Program-made: the position numbers and the translations under genes
From: Halalkalibacter oceani
GTDB taxonomy: Bacteria > Bacillota > Bacilli > Bacillales > Bacillaceae_D
DNA: 64,000 bases
Direction of reading: 5' to 3'
Assembly: GCF_023715705.1 (NCBI RefSeq)
Contig: NZ_JAMBOS010000002.1
Location: forward strand, 124,001 to 188,000
In this document: positions 9,255 through 18,113 of the stretch, piece after piece
How positions within the stretch are numbered: the stretch's first letter is position 1
Layout of the letters: the number at the start of each line of letters is the position of its first letter
The notes under the pieces: generated by a model
Databases searched by the model: none
Seen by the model: the letters and a program-made list of their open reading frames with translations, nothing else
What the model was told of the DNA's origin: nothing

Positions 9255-9263
9255 TCAGCTGGG
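9235..9263. terminator. stem-loop spanning the ytoI stop codon
   Basis: CCCAGCTGATT (9235-9245) and AATCAGCTGGG (9253-9263) form a perfect 11 bp stem with a 7 nt loop that includes the ytoI stop. No T run follows on either strand, so it may be an inefficient terminator or an mRNA 3'-end stabiliser between convergent ytoI and ytpI. Confidence 0.45.
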
Positions 9264-9305
9264 AAAAGGCGGCCAAACGGAGTGACCGGATAAAGCAATG
9301 GCGCA

Positions 9306-9370
9306 GCGCGTGAAAGAGACGAAAGATTAGCATGAGGAAACCAGTGCAGGTTCGCTCTCTTTCATGTGCG
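9306..9370. repeat. long-loop inverted repeat between ytoI and ytpI
   Basis: TGAAAGAG (9311-9318) and CTCTTTCA (9357-9364), extended by GCGC-rich ends, with a loop of about 38 nt. Lies in the convergent gap; function unknown. Confidence 0.35.
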
Positions 9371-9375
9371 CGGCG

Positions 9376-9660
9376 TTAATCGTCAAGTTGAGGGATGTAA
9401 TGGCGGTAAGCACGGTAGCCGAAAACGATATTGGCGATTCCTAACAGGGTGAAAACCGCGCCGACGACAATGTCGATTGTACCGCGTGGCATGAACAGCA
9501 GGTTGCCGCCGAAGGCAGTGAGAAAAAAACCGAGCGAAAGCGTCGCCTTCGTTTGATAGAGACGATTTAATAAAGATGGCGGAGTACGCCATGTTTTTAT
9601 TTTATTATAAATAAAAAAGACGGCGGAAAAGACAATGATAATTGTAAAGATTTTATCCAC
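9376..9660 (-). CDS. ytpI: YtpI-like membrane protein
   Basis: A 94-residue reverse-strand membrane protein with three hydrophobic segments (about residues 3-19, 38-56 and 59-77) and the family-like ending GYRAYRHYIPQL. It matches the YtpI family, which lies between ytoI and nrnA (ytqI) in B. subtilis exactly as here; function is unknown. The start is taken as GTG at 9660, because AAGGAGG lies 7 nt upstream of it on the minus strand; the ATG seven codons earlier includes that ribosome binding site and is therefore unlikely. Confidence 0.8.
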   Translation of the reverse strand: MDKIFTIIIVFSAVFFIYNKIKTWRTPPSLLNRLYQTKATLSLGFFLTAFGGNLLFMPRGTIDIVVGAVFTLLGIANIVFGYRAYRHYIPQLDD

Positions 9661-9759
9661 AAAAAGTCCTCCTTGTTTCATAGGTCATGCTGATATTGTA
9701 CCGTTTGTCGAGAAAGAATACCAGTGAAGGAAAGATGAACAGAAAGAGAGCTGAACAAA

Positions 9760-10692
9760 TTGATTGCCAACATTTTAGATCAGATTGCCGTCTATGAGAC
9801 GGTTATTATTCATCGGCATGAACGGCCGGATCCCGACGCACTGGGCTCACAGCTCGGTCTTGCCGCGCTACTTAAAAAGCGTTACCCGGAAAAAAACATT
9901 TTTGCCGTTGGTGAGGAAGAGCCTTCCCTGGATTTCTTAGGGAAGATGGATACGGTGAGTGATGAGCAGTATGAGGGGGCGCTCGTAATCGTTTGTGATA
10001 CGGCTAATACGGCGCGGATCAGTGATACACGCTTTGACAGCGGCGCTTACCTAATCAAAATCGATCATCATCCGAATGAGGAGCCGTATGGTGATCTTAT
10101 CTGGGTGGACACGAGCTTTAGCTCTGTCAGTGAAATGATCGTTGAATTGGCGGTTCAGGGAAAGGAGCGCGGGCTGGAACTGGATGCTGCCTCTGCTGAG
10201 CTGCTTTATGCGGGCATCGTCGGGGACACGGGCCGGTTCCGCTTTTCAAACACGAGCGCCGATACGTTGAGACGAACAAGTCTGCTTGTCGCTGAAGCCT
10301 TTGACCAGAACGCGTTTTATTCCAACTTTCATAAGAAGGATTTGAAAATGATTCGCCTGCAGGGCTATGTGCTGCAGCATTTTTCGATTATCGCCGGGCG
10401 CGTTGGCGTGATGAGGCTGACAAAGGAGCTGTTGGAGCAGTTTCAAGTGACAGCCAATGAATCGTCTCAGCTTGTAAATAGCTTTTCTGATGTGGAAGGT
10501 TTGCGGACATGGGTTTTCTTCGTCGAGGAGGATGATCAGATCAGAGTCAGATTGCGTTCCAAGGGGCCGGTGATTAACTCGATTGCTGCCGAGCATGGTG
10601 GTGGAGGCCACCCGATGGCCGCTGGAGCGACAGCATATTCCTGGGAGGAAACAGAGGAGATTGTCGCGAAGCTTGTACAGGCTTCAAGCTGA
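9760..10692 (+). CDS. nrnA: bifunctional nano-RNase/pAp phosphatase NrnA
   Basis: A 310-residue DHH/DHHA1 phosphoesterase. The DHH domain carries HRHERPDPDALGSQ (residues about 18-31), CDTANTAR and the IDHHPNEEPYGD motif; the C-terminal DHHA1 domain has the GGGGHPMAAGA nucleotide-binding motif. NrnA degrades 2-5 nt RNA oligomers and converts 3'-phosphoadenosine 5'-phosphate to AMP, in the cytoplasm. The start is a TTG that aligns with the usual N-terminus; the ribosome binding site (AGAGAG) is modest. It is convergent with ytrI. Confidence 0.93.
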   Translation: MIANILDQIAVYETVIIHRHERPDPDALGSQLGLAALLKKRYPEKNIFAVGEEEPSLDFLGKMDTVSDEQYEGALVIVCDTANTARISDTRFDSGAYLIKIDHHPNEEPYGDLIWVDTSFSSVSEMIVELAVQGKERGLELDAASAELLYAGIVGDTGRFRFSNTSADTLRRTSLLVAEAFDQNAFYSNFHKKDLKMIRLQGYVLQHFSIIAGRVGVMRLTKELLEQFQVTANESSQLVNSFSDVEGLRTWVFFVEEDDQIRVRLRSKGPVINSIAAEHGGGGHPMAAGATAYSWEETEEIVAKLVQASS

Positions 10693-10744
10693 AAAAAGGG
10701 CTGACAAAGGAGCCGCAGCCAGTCAAGAAAGAAAGCTTTTGGTG

Positions 10745-10776
10745 ACGCTGCCGGGTCGTTAGGTTCCTGGCAGCGT
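10745..10776. terminator. possible bidirectional terminator between nrnA and ytrI
   Basis: ACGCTGCC (10745-10752) and GGCAGCGT (10769-10776) form a stem with a 16 nt loop over the ytrI stop codon. Only a poor T run follows on either strand. Confidence 0.45.
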
Positions 10777-11265
10777 GATTTCGACATAAAGCCGCAGCGT
10801 CGTAAACAAATACACTTCCTTGACATCAAGCTGATAGCGGCCTTCTCCGACATGAAACACTTTATTCTCCAATGTTTTTATAATTGAATCTTTCATCGTG
10901 GCTACCGTTTCAATATCTTTGCGCTCAATAAACTGCAGCTCGTTGAGGGCCTGCTCTCTTAATTCAAACAATGTCAGCTGGTTAAGACGCAGGCGCCGGT
11001 CATTTACGTAAACAATTTCAATCTGCTGGATCGTCAGCTTCTTCTGATTTTCTTCATTCAGCTTCGTCTGCTCACTGACGAGGCCCTCAATACGCTCCTC
11101 CTGCTTATGGATCAGGGCCTCCTGTTTGGAAATACGCAGCATCAAGCCCTCATACACTTGTCCGTACTGATAGATAAAAAAGGCCCAGCCGATAAGAATT
11201 CCGATGATCACCCCGGCAAAAAAGCGCTGCCAGCTTGGCCGCTCGATGAAGGGAGGGACCCTCAT
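10759..11265 (-). CDS. ytrI: sporulation membrane protein YtrI
   Basis: A 168-residue protein with one N-terminal membrane helix (about residues 14-34, AGVIIGILIGWAFFIY), then a long coiled coil (about 45-85) and a mixed alpha/beta C-terminal domain. It matches YtrI, needed for efficient sporulation in B. subtilis and made in the mother cell. The start ATG overlaps the ytrH stop codon as ATGA, showing translational coupling; the upstream part of the frame lies inside ytrH. The C-terminal domain ends at LYVEITLPGT. Confidence 0.9.
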   Translation of the reverse strand: MRVPPFIERPSWQRFFAGVIIGILIGWAFFIYQYGQVYEGLMLRISKQEALIHKQEERIEGLVSEQTKLNEENQKKLTIQQIEIVYVNDRRLRLNQLTLFELREQALNELQFIERKDIETVATMKDSIIKTLENKVFHVGEGRYQLDVKEVYLFTTLRLYVEITLPGT

Positions 11266-11597
11266 GACAGAGATTCTCCTACGATCCATTGCAGTAGCAG
11301 CGTACCGGAATGAGCGCCGCAAAGGGCGGCGAAGATCATTAATCCCGTTTTGAAGATATCATCATGCGCCCCGTTAAACAGTCCCCGTTCAATGGTTGTA
11401 ATTGCATCAAAGGTTCCACCGATCGCCGCAACAATTGCCCAGATTTTTAAGCTGCTGGCCAGATCATTCATGACAGACAGGGGAGGTTTCCCTATGAGAA
11501 AGGCACCGATCCCGCCGATAATCGCACCGCCGATCAGAACACCGAAGGCGACAAAGAAATCAATAATTAAGGTAGCCAGCAGCTCCCGGTTCAACAT
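11262..11597 (-). CDS. ytrH: sporulation membrane protein YtrH
   Basis: A 111-residue integral membrane protein with three hydrophobic segments (about residues 10-35, 50-65 and 85-104), matching YtrH of the B. subtilis ytrHI sporulation operon. The ATG has AAAGGAGGAG upstream on the minus strand. A sequence resembling a sigma-E promoter lies about 60-80 nt further upstream, consistent with mother-cell expression. It is divergent from dnaE. Exact molecular function is unknown. Confidence 0.9.
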   Translation of the reverse strand: MLNRELLATLIIDFFVAFGVLIGGAIIGGIGAFLIGKPPLSVMNDLASSLKIWAIVAAIGGTFDAITTIERGLFNGAHDDIFKTGLMIFAALCGAHSGTLLLQWIVGESLS

Positions 11598-11653
11598 ACT
11601 CCGCTCCTCCTTTCGCTGTCGTGCTTCCGTACAAAGGCTTATCCGTACTACTA

Positions 11654-11682
11654 TATATACGGAATGAGGACAGAAATATGAC
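11654..11682 (-). promoter_or_regulatory. probable sigma-E promoter of ytrHI
   Basis: On the minus strand GTCATATT (11682-11675) is followed after 13 nt by CGTATATA (11661-11654). The -35 matches the sigma-E pattern well; the -10 is only partial. The known sigma-E control of ytrHI in B. subtilis supports it. Confidence 0.5.
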
Positions 11683-11794
11683 TCTCGTTGTCCAGGGCGC
11701 TGCAAAAAGCAATGGACAACCAGCTAATGAGACAGCAGCCGATCATTTATACTATACTAGGATACACGGACTTATTTATGAAGGGGGCGATTGG

Positions 11795-14700
11795 ATGGTT
11801 GTTCAAAGCTATGTTTATAGTGAATACAGCTTACTATCTGCTATAAATCGGTTGCCCGCTTTCGTCGAAAGGGCAAAAGAGCTTGGCTATCAGGCGCTGG
11901 CCTTAAGTGATCGTCATGTGATGTACGGGGCGGTCCCCTTTTACCAGGCTTGCCTTGCCAATCAGATCAAGCCGATCATCGGTCTTGAGTTGACCATCCA
12001 GGCTGAGCCGGAGCAGCAGACGACCGCTTTCCTCCGCCTTTATGCAAAGAACAATCAGGGCTATGCCCATTTACTGCAGTTGGCGACGATCCTTGGGCAT
12101 AAAGAGGAAAAAGAGCCTTTTCTCACGCAGGAGGAAATGCTTCCTTATTTGCGAGATGTCCTTGTCGTGCTGCCGAACCGGACCGGCCCCCTCGATGCTT
12201 GGCTGCAAGAAGGACGGTATCCAAAAGCGCTTGATTGGATCAATCGCTGGAAAGGCGCAACGGAGCACTCCGACTGGTTTCTTGCGATTGAAGAAGACGA
12301 TGGAGTGGACTATGAGGCACGTAAGGCGTTCGCCGAATTTTCCGGCTTGCGGCTGCTTGCCGCTCCTCCGGTTTTTTTCACAGAAAAGGAAGACGTTGAC
12401 GCGTATCGGGTGGCGCGGGCGATTCAGCAGGGGAGCAAGCTGGCAGACAGCATTTTTACCGCTCTCGAACAGAACGCCTACTTACACAGCCCGGCTGAAA
12501 TGAGCGTCCGTTTTCAAAAGGAGCCAGAGGCGCTTCACAATACTCAGCTGCTGGCTTCTGCCTGCACGGTTCAGCTGACGCTCGGCGAACATCGTATGCC
12601 GAAATTTATAGCTGATACCACGCTGCCGGCGGAAAAGCAGCTGCGGCAATTATGCGAGCAGGGAGTAAAGGAACGTTATCAACAGGTGACGCAACCGATG
12701 CGCGCCAGACTGGAGCATGAACTGGGGACCATTATCAGAATGGGCTTCAGTGATTACTTTTTAATCGTCTGGGACATTTTACGCTATGCGAGACAGCGGC
12801 AGATTCATACAGGACCGGGAAGAGGTTCGGCTGCCGGATCACTTGTGGCGTATGCGCTTTATATTACCCACGTCGATCCGCTGAAATATGACCTTCTGTT
12901 TGAACGGTTTCTGAATCCGGAGCGTGTTTCCTTACCGGATATTGACCTTGACTTTCCCGACCACCGCCGCGACGAGATTATCGCCTATGTCAAGGAAAAG
13001 TACGGGGACCGGCATGTGGCGCAAATTCTGACTTTTGGAACGCTGGCGGCAAAAGCCGTCATCCGTGATGTTGGCAAGGTGCTTGATTTGGGAACGGTAA
13101 CCGAGCAAATCGCCAAAGAAGTACCAGCTTCACCGGGGATCACGCTGGAAAAAGCACTGAAAGGCAGCACGCAGCTTCAACAGCTGATTACACAATCCGC
13201 TCAAGCGGAGAAGCTGTGGAAGCTCGCCTCCCGGCTGGAAGGGTTGCCGAAGCATTCCTCGACGCACGCCGCCGGTGTCGTGATCAGTGCCGAACCGTTG
13301 CCGGAAATTGTCGCGCTGCAGGCCGGTCAGGGCGGAGTGTCGCTGACCCAGGCGGCGATGGAGGTCGTTGAACAGCTCGGCCTGCTGAAGTTTGATTTTC
13401 TCGGACTGCGGAACCTGACGCTACTGGAGCGGATCGTTGAGCTTGTCAGGGAGCAGCATCAGCCGATTGATCTGGCCGCAATCCCGCTCGATGACGAATC
13501 GACCTATCAGCTGCTCGGTGCCGGCGATACGACGGGGATTTTTCAGCTTGAATCACCGGGGATGCGCCGGACGCTAATCGACCTGAAGCCGACCGATTTT
13601 GAAGATATCGTCGCCGTCAACGCCCTTTACCGACCCGGTCCGATGAAGTTTATCGAGGATTATATTCGCGGCAAACGCCAGCCGGAGCGGGTTCACTATC
13701 TTCATCCGGATTTGGAACCGGTTTTGGCCAAAACATATGGCGTTATCATTTACCAGGAGCAAATTATGCAAATCGCTTCGGTGCTCGCCGGCTTTTCCCT
13801 GGCGGAAGCTGATTTGTTAAGAAGGGCGATCAGCAAGAAGAACAAAGTCGAACTGGCGCGGCAGAAAGAAGCCTTTCAGCAGGGGGCGGTACGCCAAGGA
13901 TACGAGCTGGAGCTGGCGGAGCAGGTTTTTGCTTTAATTGAACGCTTTGCCGACTATGGCTTTAATCGGAGTCATGCCGTCGCGTACAGCATACTCAGCT
14001 ATCAGCTCGCTTACTTGAAAGCCCATTATCCGCTGGCGTTTTACACCGCGCTGCTCTCCAGCGTCTGGCACCATCATGAAAAGCTGGCTCATCATCTCCA
14101 GGAATGCCGGCGCACCGGCTATACAATCCTGCCGCCATCGCTGGCAAAAAGCGGTCACCTCTTTACACTGGAGCAATCAGCGATCCGTTTTGGGCTTTTG
14201 CCGGTTGCCCACGTAGGAGTCAAGGCCGTACAGGCAATTTTAACGGAGCGGGAGCGGAAGCCATTTTCAGATCTGTTTGACTTTGTCGTCCGCGTTGACA
14301 CGAAGCTCGTTACGAAAAAGGCAATCGAACAGTTGATCAAGGCAGGTGCGCTGGATGAGTTTGCCGAGGATCGGGCGACGCTGCTCCATTCCCTTCAAGC
14401 GGCGTTTGACTTTGCCGCTACCGTCAAAAGCTTTCAGGAAGAAACAGACGGTCTGTTTACCGTCGAAGTGCCGCCGCCGGAGTATGAGTCCGCCCCACCG
14501 CTCACCGTGCAGGAAAAGCTCGATATGGAACGGGAGGCGCTCGGGTTTTACCTTTCCTCCCACCCTGTGGAAATTTATCAGGATAAGCTGGAAGGAACGG
14601 GACGCCGGACATTGAATGGGGCGTTGTCGGCCAAAGGCGTGATCAGGGCGGCGGGTCTGGTCGTCCAGGTCAAAGAAATCAAAACGAAAAACAATGAGCA

Positions 14701-15124
14701 GATGGCTTTCGCCAAGCTTAGTGATGAGACGGGAGAAGCGGAATTGGTCGTTTTTCCATCGGCATGGAAGGCGGCGGCCGAGCTTTTCAAAGAAGGTGAG
14801 CTTCTGTTTGTGGAAGGCAGGGCCGATCTGAAACGGCAGCAGCTCATCATTGAAAAGGCGATCCGTTTGCAGCAGCTGACCGTCGAGCCGCGCAAGCTCT
14901 TGTTTTTACGGATTTTGCCGGAGACCGCTTCGAAAATCGAACAGGTGAAAACACAGCTTTATGCATATCCGGGAACGGTCCCGGTGGTGCTTTATGATGC
15001 TGAAACAAAAGAAAAAAAGATTCTGCCGCAAGACTGTTACGTCCATCCGACCGATGATTGTTTGCATGAATTATTCAAGCTGCTGGGGAAGGAAAATGTC
15101 GTGCTGCAGTCGTATAATAAATAA
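11795..15124 (+). CDS. dnaE: DNA polymerase III alpha subunit DnaE
   Basis: A 1109-residue C-family replicative polymerase of DnaE type. An N-terminal PHP domain (about 1-250, with ALSDRHVMYGAVPFY), the catalytic palm with PDIDLDF (aspartates 382, 384 and 386), a helix-hairpin-helix region and a C-terminal OB fold (about 955-1040) are visible. In Firmicutes DnaE extends RNA primers before handing over to PolC, mainly on the lagging strand. The start at 11795 follows AAGGGGGCG and gives the family N-terminus; the longer frame would run through the divergent promoter region. A sigma-A promoter for the malic enzyme gene begins 20 nt after its stop. Confidence 0.96.
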   Translation: MVVQSYVYSEYSLLSAINRLPAFVERAKELGYQALALSDRHVMYGAVPFYQACLANQIKPIIGLELTIQAEPEQQTTAFLRLYAKNNQGYAHLLQLATILGHKEEKEPFLTQEEMLPYLRDVLVVLPNRTGPLDAWLQEGRYPKALDWINRWKGATEHSDWFLAIEEDDGVDYEARKAFAEFSGLRLLAAPPVFFTEKEDVDAYRVARAIQQGSKLADSIFTALEQNAYLHSPAEMSVRFQKEPEALHNTQLLASACTVQLTLGEHRMPKFIADTTLPAEKQLRQLCEQGVKERYQQVTQPMRARLEHELGTIIRMGFSDYFLIVWDILRYARQRQIHTGPGRGSAAGSLVAYALYITHVDPLKYDLLFERFLNPERVSLPDIDLDFPDHRRDEIIAYVKEKYGDRHVAQILTFGTLAAKAVIRDVGKVLDLGTVTEQIAKEVPASPGITLEKALKGSTQLQQLITQSAQAEKLWKLASRLEGLPKHSSTHAAGVVISAEPLPEIVALQAGQGGVSLTQAAMEVVEQLGLLKFDFLGLRNLTLLERIVELVREQHQPIDLAAIPLDDESTYQLLGAGDTTGIFQLESPGMRRTLIDLKPTDFEDIVAVNALYRPGPMKFIEDYIRGKRQPERVHYLHPDLEPVLAKTYGVIIYQEQIMQIASVLAGFSLAEADLLRRAISKKNKVELARQKEAFQQGAVRQGYELELAEQVFALIERFADYGFNRSHAVAYSILSYQLAYLKAHYPLAFYTALLSSVWHHHEKLAHHLQECRRTGYTILPPSLAKSGHLFTLEQSAIRFGLLPVAHVGVKAVQAILTERERKPFSDLFDFVVRVDTKLVTKKAIEQLIKAGALDEFAEDRATLLHSLQAAFDFAATVKSFQEETDGLFTVEVPPPEYESAPPLTVQEKLDMEREALGFYLSSHPVEIYQDKLEGTGRRTLNGALSAKGVIRAAGLVVQVKEIKTKNNEQMAFAKLSDETGEAELVVFPSAWKAAAELFKEGELLFVEGRADLKRQQLIIEKAIRLQQLTVEPRKLLFLRILPETASKIEQVKTQLYAYPGTVPVVLYDAETKEKKILPQDCYVHPTDDCLHELFKLLGKENVVLQSYNK

Positions 15125-15143
15125 GGGAAATCAGGAATATCTC

Positions 15144-15172
15144 TTGGCTTATGACTGAACTTTCTATATAAT
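15144..15172 (+). promoter_or_regulatory. sigma-A promoter of the malic enzyme gene
   Basis: TTGGCT (15144-15149), 17 nt spacer, TATAAT (15167-15172), about 90 nt before the start codon. Confidence 0.7.
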
Positions 15173-15264
15173 AAAGGTTGTTTTTAAGTGGTCAGACCAT
15201 TAGTCAAAAACAGGATTCGATTAAGAAAATAAAATTTATTCATAAAAGAAGGAGTGTGTCTGTT

Positions 15265-16503
15265 GTGGCAACAACTAGAGAAGAAGCCTTACATATCCAC
15301 CGCGAAAATCAAGGAAAACTGGAGACAACGTCGAAGGTTCCTGTTCGAAATGCTCAGGACTTAAGCTTAGCTTATTCACCGGGTGTGGCTGAACCTTGTA
15401 AGGAAATCTTTGAAGATATTGAAAGCGTATATGAATATACGATGAAAGGAAATATGGTGGCCGTTGTCAGTAATGGTACTGCTGTGCTTGGACTGGGGAA
15501 CATCGGTCCGGAAGCTTCTTTACCAGTAATGGAAGGAAAGGCTGTCTTATTTAAGTCGTTTGCCGGCGTTGACTCCTTTCCAATTTGCTTGCGCACAACA
15601 GATATTGATAAAATCGTTGAAACGGTGAAATTGCTGGAGCCGACTTTCGGCGGAGTCAATCTTGAGGATATTGCCGCTCCAGATTGCTTTGAGATTGAAG
15701 AGCGTCTGAAGAAGGAAACCAATATTCCGATCTTCCATGATGACCAGCATGGTACGGCGATTGTCACGCTGGCCGGATTAATCAATGCCTTAAAGCTGAC
15801 AGGAAAGAAAATGTCAGAGATTAAAGTGGTGGCGAACGGCGCAGGTTCGGCCGGTATCGCGATTATTAAATTAATGCAGCGCATGGGAATTCGCGATGTC
15901 ATTATGTGCGATTCAAGAGGGGCGATTTTCGAAGGTCGTTCTTATGGCATGAACCAGATGAAGGACGAAGTGGCGAAGTTCACCAACCCTGAGCGTTTAG
16001 AGGGAAGTCTGGCTGACGTGATTAAAGGCGCTGACGTCTTTATCGGTGTTTCCGTTGCCGGCGCATTATCAAAAGAGATGGTTGAGAGCATGAATGCTGA
16101 TCCGATCATTTTCGCGATGGCGAACCCGGTGCCTGAAATTATGCCCGAGGAAGCAAAGGCAGCTGGCGCGAAGGTCATTGGTACAGGACGCTCTGATTTC
16201 CCTAACCAGGTTAACAATGTCCTTGCTTTCCCGGGAATCTTCCGCGGGGCGCTTGATGTACGTGCGACTCATATTAACGAAGAAATGAAGGTTGCCGCCG
16301 TATATGCGATTGCCGATCTTGTTGCAGAGGCAGATCTTACTCCTGACTACGTCATTCCGGCTCCATTTGATCCGCGCGTTGCTCCTGCTGTCGCGGCGGC
16401 TGTGGCGAAGACAGCGATGGAAACTGGCGTAGCAAGAAAGAAAGTGGACCCTGAAGAAATAGCTGAAAGAACGAGAAAAATGGCTATTATCGGTAACGAA
16501 TAA
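15265..16503 (+). CDS. ytsJ: NADP-dependent malic enzyme (YtsJ type)
   Basis: Oxidatively decarboxylates malate to pyruvate, supplying NADPH and pyruvate. The 412-residue protein has the short bacterial malic enzyme layout: N-terminal domain with LAYSPGVAEPCKEI and the metal-binding FHDDQHGTA segment, then an NAD(P)-binding domain with NGAGSAG and SRGAI. It closely matches B. subtilis YtsJ, also upstream of accDA. The GTG start at 15265 follows AGAAGGAG; the upstream frame extends into the promoter. A GntR regulator gene begins 18 nt downstream, so the two are probably cotranscribed. Confidence 0.94.
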   Translation: MATTREEALHIHRENQGKLETTSKVPVRNAQDLSLAYSPGVAEPCKEIFEDIESVYEYTMKGNMVAVVSNGTAVLGLGNIGPEASLPVMEGKAVLFKSFAGVDSFPICLRTTDIDKIVETVKLLEPTFGGVNLEDIAAPDCFEIEERLKKETNIPIFHDDQHGTAIVTLAGLINALKLTGKKMSEIKVVANGAGSAGIAIIKLMQRMGIRDVIMCDSRGAIFEGRSYGMNQMKDEVAKFTNPERLEGSLADVIKGADVFIGVSVAGALSKEMVESMNADPIIFAMANPVPEIMPEEAKAAGAKVIGTGRSDFPNQVNNVLAFPGIFRGALDVRATHINEEMKVAAVYAIADLVAEADLTPDYVIPAPFDPRVAPAVAAAVAKTAMETGVARKKVDPEEIAERTRKMAIIGNE

Positions 16504-16521
16504 AAGGTGAGGGATGACACT

Positions 16522-17187
16522 ATGTCATCAGGACAGCCGAAGATATACGTAGAAATCATCAAGAAAATTAACCAAATTATCCAGCATGATCAGTTAACGA
16601 GTGGAGACAAGCTTCCTTCTGAAAGAGAACTGAGCGACCGACTTGACGTTGGTCGCTCCTCTGTCAGAGAAGCATTACGGGCGCTTGAGCTTCTCGATTT
16701 AATTGAAACACGGCGCGGGGAAGGTACCTTTATTAAGCCGGCTGGCAGCTTTCAATTAATTGACATTATTTTATCTTTTTTATTGAAAAGTGAAAGTGCC
16801 AGGCAGGATTTGAGCGAAACGAGAAGAATTGTCGAAGTGGAAGCACTGCGATTGGCATGTGAACGCATCGACGACGAAGCAATCGAACGTTTGAATAGGC
16901 TGATCTGCGAAGCGAAAGAAGAGTGGTCCCATGGTGACCTGCCGGTAGAAGAGGATTATTTATTTCATAAAACGATCGTCACCTCCTGCCAGAATCAGCT
17001 TCTGCTTAATCTTTGGATGGCATTGGTCGAGTACAACAAGGTCGCGATTGAACAATCGTTGAAAAGAGCGGGAAGAATGAGCGCTTCCATTGCCGAACAT
17101 GAAGAGATTTATCATGCACTTAAAGAAAGAGACAGCGAAGCAGCAATCGCGGCGATGAAACGTCATTTGCAAAATAGCCGTTTTTGA
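16522..17187 (+). CDS. FadR/GntR family transcriptional regulator
   Basis: A 221-residue regulator: GntR winged helix in residues about 8-75 (KLPSERELSDRLDVGRSSVREAL) and an all-helical FCD effector domain (about 90-215). FCD regulators bind organic or fatty acids, often with a metal; histidines are visible in LFHKT and EHEEI. ATG at 16522 lies after AAAGGTGAGG. Position between malic enzyme and accDA suggests control of malate or acyl-CoA metabolism, perhaps of this locus. It is not the TetR-type FadR of B. subtilis. The ligand is unknown. Confidence 0.87.
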   Translation: MSSGQPKIYVEIIKKINQIIQHDQLTSGDKLPSERELSDRLDVGRSSVREALRALELLDLIETRRGEGTFIKPAGSFQLIDIILSFLLKSESARQDLSETRRIVEVEALRLACERIDDEAIERLNRLICEAKEEWSHGDLPVEEDYLFHKTIVTSCQNQLLLNLWMALVEYNKVAIEQSLKRAGRMSASIAEHEEIYHALKERDSEAAIAAMKRHLQNSRF

Positions 17188-17247
17188 TTGAGGCTGTTTC
17201 GTTTTTAGATAATAGATTCAGACAGCTTAAGCGAGTGAGGTGGAAGA

Positions 17248-18096
17248 ATGCTTAAGGATTTTTTAAAGAAGAAAAAGCGGTATGCGACAATTCCTTCTGA
17301 GCGTGCCAAGCAGGAAGTGCCGGAAGGCTTAATGACGAAGTGTCCCGCTTGCCGGACGATTATGTATACGAAGGAATTGAAGAAGAATTTATATGTATGT
17401 GATTCCTGCGGTCATCATCACCGGATGGCTGCATATGACCGGATGAACAGTCTATTTGACAGTGGAACATTCGTTGAATTTAATCAGGGGATGACCAGTC
17501 TTAACCCATTGGGTTTTGATTCCTATGAGGAAAAGCTTGAGGCTGACCGCAAGAAAACCGGGATCAATGAAGCAGTTGTGACCGGCGAAGGGCAAATTGG
17601 CGGCTTCGGCGCTGTGGTAGCGGTCATGGATGCCCGCTTCCGGATGGGAAGCATGGGGTCTGTTGTCGGCGAAAAGATCACATTGGCCGTAGAGCGGGCA
17701 ATTGAAAAGAAACTGCCATTCATTCTGTTTTCCGCTTCCGGTGGAGCAAGGATGCAAGAAGGGGTTCTTAGTTTGATGCAAATGGCTAAGACGAGCGCTG
17801 CCTTGCAGAAATTACATCGTGAGGGTGGACTTTTTATTTCCGTTATGACGCATCCGACGACGGGTGGAGTTTCAGCGAGCTTTGCTTCGCTCGGTGATTA
17901 TAATTTTGCTGAACCGAAAGCATTGATTGGTTTTGCCGGACGACGCATTATTGAACAGACGATTCGCCAAGAGCTGCCTGATGATTTCCAAACCGCGGAG
18001 TTCCTGCTGAAGCATGGCCAGCTTGACCGTGTTGTTCCCCGGCTGGAGATGAAAGAAACCCTTCGACAAATACTGGATATCCATCACGCTTTATAA
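17248..18096 (+). CDS. accD: acetyl-CoA carboxylase carboxyltransferase subunit beta
   Basis: With AccA it forms the carboxyltransferase that makes malonyl-CoA, the committed step of fatty acid synthesis. The 282-residue protein has an N-terminal zinc ribbon (Cys32, Cys35, Cys51, Cys54) followed by the crotonase-like carboxyltransferase fold with [11 protein letters not shown] and [26 protein letters not shown] precedes the ATG. accA follows after 17 nt, giving the usual accDA pair. No FapR-type operator was recognised upstream. Confidence 0.96.
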   Translation: MLKDFLKKKKRYATIPSERAKQEVPEGLMTKCPACRTIMYTKELKKNLYVCDSCGHHHRMAAYDRMNSLFDSGTFVEFNQGMTSLNPLGFDSYEEKLEADRKKTGINEAVVTGEGQIGGFGAVVAVMDARFRMGSMGSVVGEKITLAVERAIEKKLPFILFSASGGARMQEGVLSLMQMAKTSAALQKLHREGGLFISVMTHPTTGGVSASFASLGDYNFAEPKALIGFAGRRIIEQTIRQELPDDFQTAEFLLKHGQLDRVVPRLEMKETLRQILDIHHAL

Positions 18097-18113
18097 AAAG
18101 GAGGTGCTCAAGC

